From contig AP026074.1 in NCBI GenBank assembly GCA_024349765.1, forward strand, positions 124,001 to 188,000: a stretch of DNA of 64,000 bases, given 5' to 3'. The stretch comes from Streptomyces nigrescens. Its GTDB lineage: Bacteria > Actinomycetota > Actinomycetes > Streptomycetales > Streptomycetaceae. The position numbers were made by a program, and so were the translations under genes. Below the pieces are notes generated by a model that searched no databases, was not told the origin of the DNA, and worked only from the letters and a program-made list of their open reading frames with translations. This document shows positions 1-8,922 of this stretch, in pieces. Position 1 is the stretch's first letter. The number at the start of each line of letters is the position of its first letter.

Positions 1-1876
1 CCAGCAGACGGGCGGCGATCAGTGAGGTGCCGCCCGCCGCGGTGAAGTTCTCGGCCAACGTGGTCTCCGGGCGGGCGAGCAGATCGCGCACCGCGCCGAG
101 CACGAGCCGTTCCCCGGGGGTGGCCCCGTCGGAGAGCACCTCGGACCCGGAGGGCTCCGCGGGGCCGGACGGGCCGTGCGAGCCCGGTGATCCGGCCGAG
201 CTGCCCTCCTCGGTCGCCCGGCGCACCAACTCCGCCCGGTCCACCTTGCCGTTGGCGTCCAGGGGGAAGACGTCGACGAGGCGCACGGCCGAGGGGACGG
301 CCTGCTCGGGCAGCCAGGCCCGGACCGCCGTCAGCAGCCCCTCCGCGAAGCCCTCCGCCGACGGCGCCGTACCGCTCGGGGTGGTGCCCCCGGCCGGCCG
401 CACGTACGCCACCAGGCGGGCGCGGCCGTCGGACGTGCGGGGCGCGACGACGACGGCGCTGCGCACCGCCGGGTCCTGCTCGAACGCGGCCGCCACCTCG
501 GCCGGTTCGATCCGCACACCGCTGATCTTCACCTGGTCGTCGAGGCGTCCGAGGAACTCCAGCTGCCCGTCCTCCCGCATCCGCACCCGGTCCCCGGTGC
601 GGTACAGCCGGTCCACGCCGGGCGGCAGGGCGAGGCCCGCGGGCGGGGCGGTGAAGCGGCGCGCGGTCAGTTCGGGGTCCAGGTAGCCGAGCGCCAGGCA
701 CTGCCCGCCGAGACGCAACTCGCCCTCGGTGCCGCGGGGGACGGGGCGGCCGTCGGCGTCGGTGACCACCACGGTGACGCCCGGTACCGGTCCGCCGATC
801 GGCGGCGCGCTCTCGACGTCCTCCGACCCGGGGGCGTCCGTACCGCGCATGGCGTACGAGGTGGCGAGGACGGTGGCCTCGGCCGGGCCGTAGGCGTTGT
901 GGACGGTGGCCGTCACCTCCGCGCCCGGACGGCGGCGCAACCGGTCGCCACCGACCATGAGATGACGCAGTGTCAGGCCGCGGGGCCAGGGGCGGTCGAG
1001 GAGCGGCTCGATCATCGGGGTGGCCCCGATCGCCACCGATACCGCCGCCCCGCGCCACCAGTCGGTGAGCACCTGCGAGTCCCAGCGGACCTCGTCCGGG
1101 GCCGGCACCAGCGCGGCGCCGGACGTCAGTCCGGCCCACAGTTCCAGTACGTGCGGGTCGAAGGCGACGCCGATGAGCAGGGAATGGCGGTCGCCCGGAG
1201 CCAGGCCGGTCTCCGCGCGGTACCAGTCGAGCAGGGTGCCGAGGCCCGCCTCGGCGACCGCGACCGCCTTGGGGCGGCCGGTGGAACCAGAGGTGAGTAC
1301 GGCGTAGAACGCCTCGGCGGGGGCACGGCGGGCCCCCTCGCCGGGTCCGTCCGCGAACGCTGCGACGGCCTTCGCGGGGGCATTGGCACCCACCACGGGC
1401 AGGGGCAGCACCACCTCGTCGACCAGCTGCTCGGACGTCCGGAAACGGGGCGGCAGCAGCGCCGGATCGCCGATCAGGCAGGCCACGTCGAGGTCCTCGG
1501 TGACGGCCTCGACCCGGCGTTCACCGGGCTGCGGGCCGAGCGGCAGGTAGACCGCGCCGAGCCGGGCGAGGGCGACGGCGGTCACCACCAGCGCGGCCGA
1601 CCGGTCCAGGCAGACACCCACCAGGTCGCCGGGGCGGACCCGGTCGCGGAGCGCGTCCGCCACCTCGTCGGCGGCGGTGCCGATCTCCCGGTACGTCCAG
1701 GTGTGCGCGCCGTCGACGACCGCGGGTGCCTCGGGTGTGCGGGCGGTCCACTCCGTGAAGCGGGCGAGCACACCGGCCGGGGCGCCGGCCGCGGGCGTGG
1801 CGCCGTGGGCGATGCTCAGCGGGCCGTCCTGGGCCCGGGAGGCCTGGGGTGCCTGGGGGGTCGGGTTCGGGGACAT
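1..1876 (-). CDS. Non-ribosomal peptide synthetase, adenylation + carrier (C-terminus outside window)
   Basis: Partial gene read leftwards; the C-terminus lies beyond base 1. It starts with ATG (protein MSPNPTPQ...) overlapping the stop of the upstream synthetase as ATGA, so the two are translationally coupled. An adenylation domain is clear: LTSGSTGRPKA (A3), FDPHVLELWAGL (A4), NAYGPAEATV (A5), YRTGDR (A7) and the DANGKVDR lysine (A10). A carrier domain with the phosphopantetheine motif AGGTSLIAARLL begins at the window edge. The start lacks a condensation domain, so the condensing partner must come from the neighbouring proteins or from beyond the window. By eye, the substrate-pocket residues read D-P-L-I-M-G-A-V-L-K, which I cannot assign to an amino acid. 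Confidence 0.93.
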   Translation of the reverse strand, partial: MSPNPTPQAPQASRAQDGPLSIAHGATPAAGAPAGVLARFTEWTARTPEAPAVVDGAHTWTYREIGTAADEVADALRDRVRPGDLVGVCLDRSAALVVTAVALARLGAVYLPLGPQPGERRVEAVTEDLDVACLIGDPALLPPRFRTSEQLVDEVVLPLPVVGANAPAKAVAAFADGPGEGARRAPAEAFYAVLTSGSTGRPKAVAVAEAGLGTLLDWYRAETGLAPGDRHSLLIGVAFDPHVLELWAGLTSGAALVPAPDEVRWDSQVLTDWWRGAAVSVAIGATPMIEPLLDRPWPRGLTLRHLMVGGDRLRRRPGAEVTATVHNAYGPAEATVLATSYAMRGTDAPGSEDVESAPPIGGPVPGVTVVVTDADGRPVPRGTEGELRLGGQCLALGYLDPELTARRFTAPPAGLALPPGVDRLYRTGDRVRMREDGQLEFLGRLDDQVKISGVRIEPAEVAAAFEQDPAVRSAVVVAPRTSDGRARLVAYVRPAGGTTPSGTAPSAEGFAEGLLTAVRAWLPEQAVPSAVRLVDVFPLDANGKVDRAELVRRATEEGSSAGSPGSHGPSGPAEPSGSEVLSDGATPGERLVLGAVRDLLARPETTLAENFTAAGGTSLIAARLL

Positions 1877-4800
1877 CACGCCTCCGTCGCAGTGGTCGCA
1901 GTGGTCGCAGCAGTCACAGTGGTCACAGCGGTGGTGGCCGTGGTGGTCGTAGGAGCCGCGGCCGCCGTGGGCGCGGCGGCGAAGGCCGCGAGGGCGCCGG
2001 CCTGGTCGGCGAGTACCGGGTTGCGGAAGAGCAGCCGCAGCGGCGGGCGTTCGCCCAGGTGGGGCTCCAGCCAGGCGGCCAGCTGCGCGGCGAGCAGCGA
2101 ATGCCCGCCGACGTGGAAGAAGTGCGAGGTCGCGTCGAAGCGGCGGTGGCCCAGGACCTCCTGCCAGCCGTCGCCGACCAGCGCCGTCAGCGGATCGTCG
2201 GACACCGGGCCGGCGGCGTCGCCCTCTCCGGACGGGCCCGCGGACGCCGGCGCTTCCACCGGAACCGTCGGCTCCAGCGCGGCGGCCGTACGGGACAGCG
2301 CCACCCGGTCCGGCTTGCCGCCGGCCAGCCTCGGCAGCACGTCCAGCCGCGCCCACCGCCCCGGCACCAGCGCGGCCGGCAGCCGGCGGCTCAACTCCGT
2401 GTGCAGGGCCTGCTCGTCCCACTCCGCGCCCGGTGCGCCCGGGACGGTGCGCTCCAGGAAACCGACGAGCCGGGGCCCGCCGGGGGCCTCACGGTCCAGG
2501 ACGACGGCGCAGGACCGGCCGCCGAGCACGGCCGAGGCGGCGGACTCCACCTCCTCCAGCTCGATGCGGTAGCCGCGCAGCTTGACCTGGTTGTCCCGGC
2601 GGCCCAGGAAGTAGAGCAGCCCGTCACGGCCGCGGTAGCCGAGGTCACCGGTGAGGTAGACCCGTTCCCCGCCGAGCGCGTCGACCGTGACGAACCGGGC
2701 GGCGGTGGCCTCCGGGTTGCCGACGTACCCCTCGGCGAGCCCGGCCCCGGCGATCGCCAGCTCGCCGACCGCGCCGTCCGGCAGCGGACGGTGACCCGAG
2801 TCCAGCACGTGGACGCGCTCGCCGGGCAGTTCGGTGCCGAGCGGGATCTCCGCGCCCTCGGCCAGGCCGTCGCGGGTGATCTCGTGGACGGTGGAGCTGA
2901 TGGCGGCCTCGGTCACCCCGTAGACGTTGAGCACGGTGGCGTCGGTGTCGGCGAGGAAGGTGCGCATGACCTCGGCCGGGAGGCGCTCCCCGCCGAGGAC
3001 CAGCAGCCGCGGCGCCCACCGGCCGTCGCGCAGGGCGGGTGCCATCTCGTCACGGGTGGCGAGGAAGTAACTGGTGGGCAGGTTCGCCACGGTGACCCGG
3101 GCGGCGGACAGCAGCTCGGTCAGCTCGGCCCCGGTGGGCACCTCGTACTCGGGCACGACCAGGCACGCCCCGGCGTACAGCGACGGCAGCACCTCCTCCA
3201 GCGCCACGTCGAACGACGGCTGGGCGAACAGCAGCGCCCGGTCGCCCGGCGCCAGGCCGAACCGCTCGGCCGCGCCGGTCAGATGGTTCGCCAGCGCCGC
3301 CCGTCCGACGGCCACGGGCTTGGGCACACCCGTCGAGCCCGAGGTGTGGATGATGTACGAGGCGCCCGGCACCACCTCCGCGTTCCGGGCCCGGGGAAGG
3401 ACCGGCGCGTCGACCGGGGCCACCGGAAGACCGGCGGGGACGGCGACGAGGGAGGGGTCGAAGGGGACGGTGGCCGCGGCCTCGGCGGGGGTCAGTACCA
3501 GGGCCGGGGAGAGCCGCTCCAGCAGCAGCTCCCGCCGCGCCGGCGGGTCGGACGGCGACAGCGGGCAGTACACCGCTCCGCTCCGCAGACACGCCAGCAG
3601 CGTCACGACCGAGTCGACGCCGCGCGGCAGCACCGCGGCCACCGGCTGACCGGCCGTCACCCCCGCGGCGCGCAGCCGCGCCACGAGCGAGTCCACCTGC
3701 GCGTCGAGGTCGCCGTAGGTGATCCGGCGGGCGCCGACGAGCAGTGCCGGCAGCGACGGGTCATGGGAGGCGGCGGGGTCCAGCGGGTCACGGGCGGCAC
3801 CGTCGTGGGCCGCCGGTGTGAGGGGCGTGCCGGCCGGTGCCGGGACCGGCTCGGGGGCCGACGGCGGCGCCAGGTCGGCGAGAACGGTGCCGGGGGCGTC
3901 GAGGTAGGCCCGCAGCAGGTCGCGGAAGCGCCCGGCGAGCAGCTTCGCCACGTCCTCCCCGAACATGTCGGCGTCGTAGTCCCACACCAGCGTCATGCCC
4001 GGCGCACCGTGCCGCGGGGTGACCCCGCGCCGGTCGTCCGGGAGCAGTACCACGTCCAGGTCGAAGCGGGTGGTGCCGGTGTTGAAGCCCTCGAAGAGCG
4101 TGATGTCCAGACCGGGCACGTCGATCTCGGGCAGCTCTGCGTCGTGGGCGCTGAACATCACGCTGAACAGCGGGTTGTCCGCCCCCGAGGTGTGCAGACC
4201 GAGCGCCCGGGTCAGCTCCTGGACCGGCACCTCCTGGTGCGGCAGCGCACGGATCAGGGTGTCGGTCACCTCGTCCATGGACTCCTCGGCCGGTGCGTCC
4301 GGATCCAGCCGGAGCGGCAGCGGGATCGTGTTCACGAACATCCCCACCGCGTCCTCGAACCCGCGCGGACGGTTGCCGACCGCGGTGCCGATGACCATCT
4401 GGGTGCGGCCGCTGTGCCGGCGCAGCAGCTCGGCGAAGAGCCCCAGCAGCGCGGCGAACGGCGTCAGGCCGCGCGAACGGGCGTGCTCCCGCAGCCGTTC
4501 GGCGAGGTCGGCGCCGATCGACTGGCGCAGCTGCCCGCCGTGGTGCCGGCGCCGCGAGCCCGGCCGGGTCAGCCCGGGCAGCGGCATGTCGTAGGAGAAG
4601 TCGCGCAGTTCACCGGTCCAGAACTCGAGGCCGGCCCGCCGCTCCTCGTCGCCCGCGGCACCGCTCTCCCGCTGCGCCCGGACGTGATCGGCGTACGAGG
4701 ACGGGGCGGGCAACTCGACCGGCTCGCCCAGGACATGGCCCCGGTAGACGGTGAAGACGTCCCGCAGCAGGATCGCGAAGGAGTGGCCGTCGTGGATCAG

Positions 4801-5202
4801 ATGGTGCTCGACGTGGATCAGCCGGTGCCGGTCCTCCGCCAGCCGGACCAGCGTCCAGCGCAGCAGCGGCGCCTGATAGGTGTCGAGCGGGGTCTCCGCC
4901 TCGGTGCGCAGCAGCTCCTGGAAGGCGCCGTCGGGGTCGTCCGCCCCGCTCAGGTCCACCGTCCGCAGCCGCGGCGCACAGCCCTCGGCGACGCGCTGGC
5001 CGGGCACCGCGCCGGGGACGGCGACGAGTTCCAGCCGCAGACCGGGGTGCCGGTCGAGGACGGCGGCGAGCCCGCGGCGCAGGGCCTCGGCGTCGAGGGT
5101 GCCCCACAGGTCGAGGGCGGCGGTGAAGTTGTACGCGCGGCTGCCCGGCTGCACCTGTTCGTGCAGCCAGACGATCTCCTGCGAGGAGGAGAGCGGAAGC
5201 AT
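1876..5202 (-). CDS. Non-ribosomal peptide synthetase module C-A-PCP
   Basis: About 1108 residues, one full elongation module. The condensation domain (about 1-430) has an intact HHxxxDG motif (His133, His134, Asp138, Gly139). The adenylation domain has IIHTSGSTGVPKP, FDVALEEVLPSL, NVYGVTEAAI, YLTGDLGYR and GGKPDR. The carrier domain has FFHVGGHSLLAAQL. A Thr/Ala-rich low-complexity tail ends the protein. ATG was chosen because AAGGA lies 8 nt upstream and the condensation domain starts immediately after (MLPLSSSQE). Pocket residues by eye are D-V-E-N-V-G-V-I-S-K. Glu at position 239 and Asn at 278 resemble ornithine-type codes, a weak inference. No thioesterase or epimerase is visible here. 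Confidence 0.95.
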   Translation of the reverse strand: MLPLSSSQEIVWLHEQVQPGSRAYNFTAALDLWGTLDAEALRRGLAAVLDRHPGLRLELVAVPGAVPGQRVAEGCAPRLRTVDLSGADDPDGAFQELLRTEAETPLDTYQAPLLRWTLVRLAEDRHRLIHVEHHLIHDGHSFAILLRDVFTVYRGHVLGEPVELPAPSSYADHVRAQRESGAAGDEERRAGLEFWTGELRDFSYDMPLPGLTRPGSRRRHHGGQLRQSIGADLAERLREHARSRGLTPFAALLGLFAELLRRHSGRTQMVIGTAVGNRPRGFEDAVGMFVNTIPLPLRLDPDAPAEESMDEVTDTLIRALPHQEVPVQELTRALGLHTSGADNPLFSVMFSAHDAELPEIDVPGLDITLFEGFNTGTTRFDLDVVLLPDDRRGVTPRHGAPGMTLVWDYDADMFGEDVAKLLAGRFRDLLRAYLDAPGTVLADLAPPSAPEPVPAPAGTPLTPAAHDGAARDPLDPAASHDPSLPALLVGARRITYGDLDAQVDSLVARLRAAGVTAGQPVAAVLPRGVDSVVTLLACLRSGAVYCPLSPSDPPARRELLLERLSPALVLTPAEAAATVPFDPSLVAVPAGLPVAPVDAPVLPRARNAEVVPGASYIIHTSGSTGVPKPVAVGRAALANHLTGAAERFGLAPGDRALLFAQPSFDVALEEVLPSLYAGACLVVPEYEVPTGAELTELLSAARVTVANLPTSYFLATRDEMAPALRDGRWAPRLLVLGGERLPAEVMRTFLADTDATVLNVYGVTEAAISSTVHEITRDGLAEGAEIPLGTELPGERVHVLDSGHRPLPDGAVGELAIAGAGLAEGYVGNPEATAARFVTVDALGGERVYLTGDLGYRGRDGLLYFLGRRDNQVKLRGYRIELEEVESAASAVLGGRSCAVVLDREAPGGPRLVGFLERTVPGAPGAEWDEQALHTELSRRLPAALVPGRWARLDVLPRLAGGKPDRVALSRTAAALEPTVPVEAPASAGPSGEGDAAGPVSDDPLTALVGDGWQEVLGHRRFDATSHFFHVGGHSLLAAQLAAWLEPHLGERPPLRLLFRNPVLADQAGALAAFAAAPTAAAAPTTTTATTAVTTVTAATTATTATEA

Positions 5203-5335
5203 GGGCGGTCCTTGATGAGTGGTCGGATCGGAGTGGCGCGGCCGGGCATGGTCGGGCCGGCAGCGCAGTGCGCAGGCCGGGCCGCGGATCGCGCGGCCGG
5301 CTGCGATGGCTCCAGGGGAGCCGGATCGGACGAGG

Positions 5336-5377
5336 AAGGAGCGAATGGAGGGAAAGGAGCGAATGGAGGGAAAGGAG
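5336..5377. repeat. 18-bp direct repeat, 2.3 copies
   Basis: Two exact copies of an 18-bp purine-rich unit (AAGGAGCGAATGGAGGGA) plus a third partial AAGGAG lie in the 188-bp gap between the condensation protein and the C-A-PCP gene. On the transcribed strand the tract is pyrimidine-rich. No function is evident. Confidence 0.7.
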
Positions 5378-5390
5378 GGAGGCGGCCGGG

Positions 5391-6716
5391 TCAGCCGACC
5401 GCGGCGGCCGGGGCGCCCAAGGCGCCGGTCAGCGCGGCGAAGGCGTGCTCGGCCGTCTCGTCGGAGTGCACCGCGCGGTCCCACACCATGCGCAGCTGCA
5501 GTTCCGGACCCTGGGTGACGGACACCGCGAAGGGTCCGCGTACCGCTCTGCCGTCGATGTGGATCTCCCGGCCGTCGACGCCGCCGAGCCGGAGCGGGGG
5601 CCGCCGCCGGGCGTCGTCGACGGTCAGCAGTCCGTCGAGGCCGCCCCGCCAGCCGGACCCGGCGGCCCGTGCCGCGTGCACCACCGCGTCGAACGGCGTG
5701 CCGGCGTGGTCCAGGTCGTCCCACCACGCGCCGGCCGTCTCCTCCGGTGTCACCGGGCCCGTGCCCGTCGCGGTGGGGAAGACCACGGTGTTGAGGAAGC
5801 AGCCGAGCACCGGTGCGGCGCCGGACGGACGACCGCCCCACGGGTAGCCGAGCGGCACCACGTGCCCCTTCCCGTACAGCACCTCCGCGGCGGCGCGGCA
5901 GGCGTCCAGCAACTGCGGGAAGGACGCCCCGGTCTCCGACGCGGGTATCCGCCGCTCGGCCGAACCGCTCGGCAGCCCGTCCCGCGCCAGGCTCTGCGGC
6001 CCGTTCGCGGACCGCGCCCGTTCACCCACCGCGCGGAGCCGGTCGCCCCAGTACGCCATCGCCGCCGGCGAACCGGCCCGGTCCTCCGCGGCCAACTGCA
6101 GGAGCACGGCCTCCCGGTAGGCGTCCAGCTCGGCGGCGGCGTCGGCGGTCGACGGGCGGTCCGCCGCGCGGTCCTCGGCGTAGGCGGCGCCCAGCTCCTC
6201 GACGATCCGGTTCAGCGACTGGCCGTCGCACGCGGTGTGCTCCAGCACGACGGCGAGCACCTCCCGCGGCCCCTCGGCGTCCGGCCCGTCCGCTCCCTCC
6301 GCGCCGTCCGCCGTGAGGAACAGCCGCAGCGGCGCCCCCTGCGGGGCCCAGTCGCGCAGGACCCGCCGCAGCGCGGCCGCCGCGTCCTCCCCCGGCGCCC
6401 GGGAGACCCGTGTCACCGGCACCTCCGGCGGCCCCAGCCGGAGCACCGGGGTACCCCGCAGTACCTCAGGACGGGCGCGCAGCACGGGATGCAGTGCGGC
6501 CAGGCGCCGGGCGGCCGCGGCGAGGCGCGCGAGGTCCACCGTGCCGCGCGGGAAGGAGAAGAACATCGGCACCAGGTCGGGCCGCCCGGCCGGGTCCATG
6601 GCCCGTACGAGGACGAAGCGCCGCTGGGCACCGGTGACCGGCAGCAGGGCCGGTGCCCCGTCGCCGTCGTCGAGCCGGCGGAAGCGGGCCAGGTACTGGC
6701 TCGTGATGCTGTGCAC
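5391..6716 (-). CDS. Free-standing condensation-domain protein
   Basis: About 441 residues, resembling an NRPS condensation domain with no adenylation or carrier domain attached. The catalytic motif reads E159-H-T-A-C-D164-G: the second histidine and the Asp-Gly of HHxxxDG are kept, while the first histidine is Glu. Later features typical of the fold (LGCFLNTVVFPT, TPFDAVVHAARA) are present, so the domain is complete. GTG (protein starts HSITSQYLARF) was chosen because the fold begins there and AGAGAGG lies just upstream; a longer reading frame upstream is compositionally non-coding. It sits between the exporter and the synthetase on the same strand. It probably condenses or releases a peptidyl or acyl intermediate. 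Confidence 0.85.
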   Translation of the reverse strand: MHSITSQYLARFRRLDDGDGAPALLPVTGAQRRFVLVRAMDPAGRPDLVPMFFSFPRGTVDLARLAAAARRLAALHPVLRARPEVLRGTPVLRLGPPEVPVTRVSRAPGEDAAAALRRVLRDWAPQGAPLRLFLTADGAEGADGPDAEGPREVLAVVLEHTACDGQSLNRIVEELGAAYAEDRAADRPSTADAAAELDAYREAVLLQLAAEDRAGSPAAMAYWGDRLRAVGERARSANGPQSLARDGLPSGSAERRIPASETGASFPQLLDACRAAAEVLYGKGHVVPLGYPWGGRPSGAAPVLGCFLNTVVFPTATGTGPVTPEETAGAWWDDLDHAGTPFDAVVHAARAAGSGWRGGLDGLLTVDDARRRPPLRLGGVDGREIHIDGRAVRGPFAVSVTQGPELQLRMVWDRAVHSDETAEHAFAALTGALGAPAAAVG

Positions 6717-6804
6717 GGAGGCCTCTCTGGGGAGGGAGAAGTGAGGTGGGGGAGGCGGGGAAACGGGGGAGACGCAGGGGGCGGCGGCTCGGGCAGAGCA
6801 CGCG

Positions 6805-8139
6805 CTAACCGCGTCCGGCGGCCTCGACCGGCTGGCCGGCACCGGCGGCGCCGCTCTCCTCCGACGCTTCGTCGATGACCGGCAACTCGCCCTCCCCGAG
6901 CGGGAGTTCACGCATCCGCCGCAGCGGTGAGAGCAGCAGCGGCAGGGGTACGAGGAGGAATCCCACCGCGCACCACACCAGCGCCACACGGGCGCCGAAC
7001 GCATCGGCCAGGGCACCGCCGGCCAGCGCGCCGAGGGGCAGGGTGCCCCACATCACGAACCGCAGGGTGGCGTTCATCCGGCCGAGCAGCCCGGGCGGGC
7101 AGACCGCCTGCCGGAAGCTGACCTGGGCGACGTTGTAGACGACCGCCCCGAAGAAGACCACGCCGGAGCCGAGCGCGAACAACGACGCTCCCACGCCGCG
7201 CCCGGACAGCGGCCACAGCACCGCGAACGGGCCGGTGACCAGTGCGGACAGCCAGATGATCCGGGCCCGGCCGAGCCGTGCGGCGAGCGGGCCGGCGCAC
7301 AGGGCGCCCGCCAGGCCGCCGAGCGCGGCGGCGGACAGCACCAGGCCGACCGCCGCGGGTGCCAGCCCCAGCTCCCGCACCAGGAAGACGGACTGGGTGG
7401 CCATCAGCATGGCGGAGAAGAGGTTGGCCAGCCCGGTGGCCGTGGCGATCACCCGGAGCAGGCGGTGGCCGAACACGAAGCGCAGCCCCTCGCCGACGTC
7501 CTTGCGGAGCGAGGCTCCCGGTGCGCGTTCCGGCAGGCTCTCCGGCCGCTTGATGCGCCACAGGAACAGCGCGGAGAGCGCGTAGCCGCAGGCGTCCGCC
7601 ACGATGGCCAGCGGCGCGCCGAGCAGCTGCACCAGTCCACCGCCGAGCCCGGGGCCCGCGACCTGCGCCGAGGAACGGACGGTCTCCAGCGCTCCGTTGC
7701 CGGCGACCAGCTGGTCCTTGGGCAGCAGTTGCGGTACGAAGCTCTGGTGGGCGACGTCGAAGAAGACCGTCGCCACACCGGTGACCAGGGCGACGACGTA
7801 CAGCTGGGCCATCGTCAGCACCCCGGCGACGGCGGCCAGGGGGATGCTCGCCATGGCCACGGCCCGCACCACATCGGCACGGATGAGCAGCGGCAGCTTC
7901 CGCATCCGGTCGACCCAGGCCCCCGCGGGCAGACCGACCAGCAGGAACGCGGCGGTCTCGGCCGCGGTGAGCAAACCCACCTGGAACGCGGGCGCGTTGA
8001 GCTGGAGTACGGCGACGAGGGGCAGCGCGACCAGGGTGACCTGGGAACCGAAGAGTCCGGCCGCGGCTCCGGTGAGGAGCAGGCGGAACTCGGGCATGCG
8101 CAGCGGGCCGCTTGTGGCGGCTCGGGGTCTGACGGGCAT
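6805..8139 (-). CDS. MFS exporter, EntS-like
   Basis: A 444-residue major facilitator superfamily protein with about 12 hydrophobic segments. The loop-2 motif region (AGAWVDRMRKLPLL) is typical of the DHA3/EntS-type exporters often found in peptide and siderophore clusters. The N-terminus is short and polar, and the C-terminus is an acidic tail. It is the first gene of the minus-strand set that continues into the condensation protein and both synthetases, so export of the cluster's peptide is the natural inference. No iron box was found upstream, so a siderophore role is not supported by regulation. Confidence 0.88.
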   Translation of the reverse strand: MPVRPRAATSGPLRMPEFRLLLTGAAAGLFGSQVTLVALPLVAVLQLNAPAFQVGLLTAAETAAFLLVGLPAGAWVDRMRKLPLLIRADVVRAVAMASIPLAAVAGVLTMAQLYVVALVTGVATVFFDVAHQSFVPQLLPKDQLVAGNGALETVRSSAQVAGPGLGGGLVQLLGAPLAIVADACGYALSALFLWRIKRPESLPERAPGASLRKDVGEGLRFVFGHRLLRVIATATGLANLFSAMLMATQSVFLVRELGLAPAAVGLVLSAAALGGLAGALCAGPLAARLGRARIIWLSALVTGPFAVLWPLSGRGVGASLFALGSGVVFFGAVVYNVAQVSFRQAVCPPGLLGRMNATLRFVMWGTLPLGALAGGALADAFGARVALVWCAVGFLLVPLPLLLSPLRRMRELPLGEGELPVIDEASEESGAAGAGQPVEAAGRG

Positions 8140-8423
8140 GCCGATGACATTCGGGGACCCGGCGATCCCCAGTCAAAACGAAGAGCGCAGTTTCAGACGG
8201 TTTTCTTCACCAATTGTGCACACGGACCGGAAATTTTCCGTCAGATCCTGGCAACGGCGGGATGTCCGGCACCTGTGGTGCCTGGTCCGTCGGCAGGTCC
8301 GGTCGGGCTGACGGGGACTCAAGATCCCTCCGGTCCGCACGCAACGTCACGAGTCGCACTCTGACCGAAAACTGCCATCGATGTCCCCTTATGAACGGAA
8401 CCCGCGCTTCACCCGCTATGTGG
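8140..8423. promoter_or_regulatory. Upstream region of the NRPS cluster with a 13-bp palindrome
   Basis: This 284-bp gap is less GC-rich than its surroundings and holds no gene. At 8228-8240 lies the perfect dyad CGGAAA-T-TTTCCG, about 90 bp upstream of the exporter start. It is the best candidate operator for the peptide cluster. A clear -35/-10 pair could not be assigned. Confidence 0.4.
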
Positions 8424-8892
8424 TCACCGGCCCGTGCGGGAGACGGTGGCACGGACCCACTTGCCGCCCTCGGCGGCCGGTCCGCAGGACCAGGAGTCGG
8501 CGAGCGCATCGACGATCAACATCCCGCGGCCGCAGTCCTCGTCGCGGCCGGCCGTGCGCTGTATCGGCAGCAGCGCGGAGCCGTCGTGCACCTCGATGTG
8601 GAGTGCCTCGGTTTCCGGCACCAGTCGGAGAGTGATCACGGCGTCCCGGCCGCGCCCCCGCTCGCGGCATCCGGCCGGCAGCCGGCCGCCGTGGCGAATG
8701 GCGTTCGTGGCCAGCTCGCTGACGATCAGCACGGCCGCTTCGATGAGCTCTTCGCCCTCGCCCCCACCGACGCAGGGCCTTCGCGGTGAAGGTCCGCGCC
8801 TCGCGGGCGGCGGGCAGGACTGCCGGCAACGTGAGTGACGCAGACGTCAGCTCGGCATCCCGGGGGATGGCGATTTCCGCCGTAGCAGTCAT
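8424..8892 (-). pseudogene. SpoIIAB/RsbW-type anti-sigma ATPase, frameshifted
   Basis: Two frames together give one roughly 155-residue histidine-kinase-like ATPase of the kind common in Streptomyces. The N-terminal part (MTATAEIAIP...AREARTFTAKALRRWG) is in one frame. The remainder, with the N-box SELATNAIRHGG and the G-box region DCGRGMLIVDALAD, is in another. The switch falls at a run of five C on the plus strand (8761-8765); removing one base restores GEGEELIEAAVLIVSELATN. Such proteins bind sigma factors or phosphorylate anti-anti-sigma factors. Either the gene is dead or the homopolymer is miscalled. Confidence 0.8.
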
Positions 8893-8922
8893 TTTCTTTA
8901 ACCCTTCAAGCAGGCCAGGCAT

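Noticed and set aside
1849-5847. A 1332-codon open frame on the plus strand
   Set aside because: It is antisense to the C-A-PCP synthetase, whose motifs are all in the minus frame; its translation is low-complexity Gly/Arg/Gln-rich, a GC-rich shadow.
8140-8423. Iron box upstream of the NRPS cluster exporter
   Set aside because: No TTAGGT-type 19-bp dyad is present; the palindrome there is CGGAAATTTTCCG.
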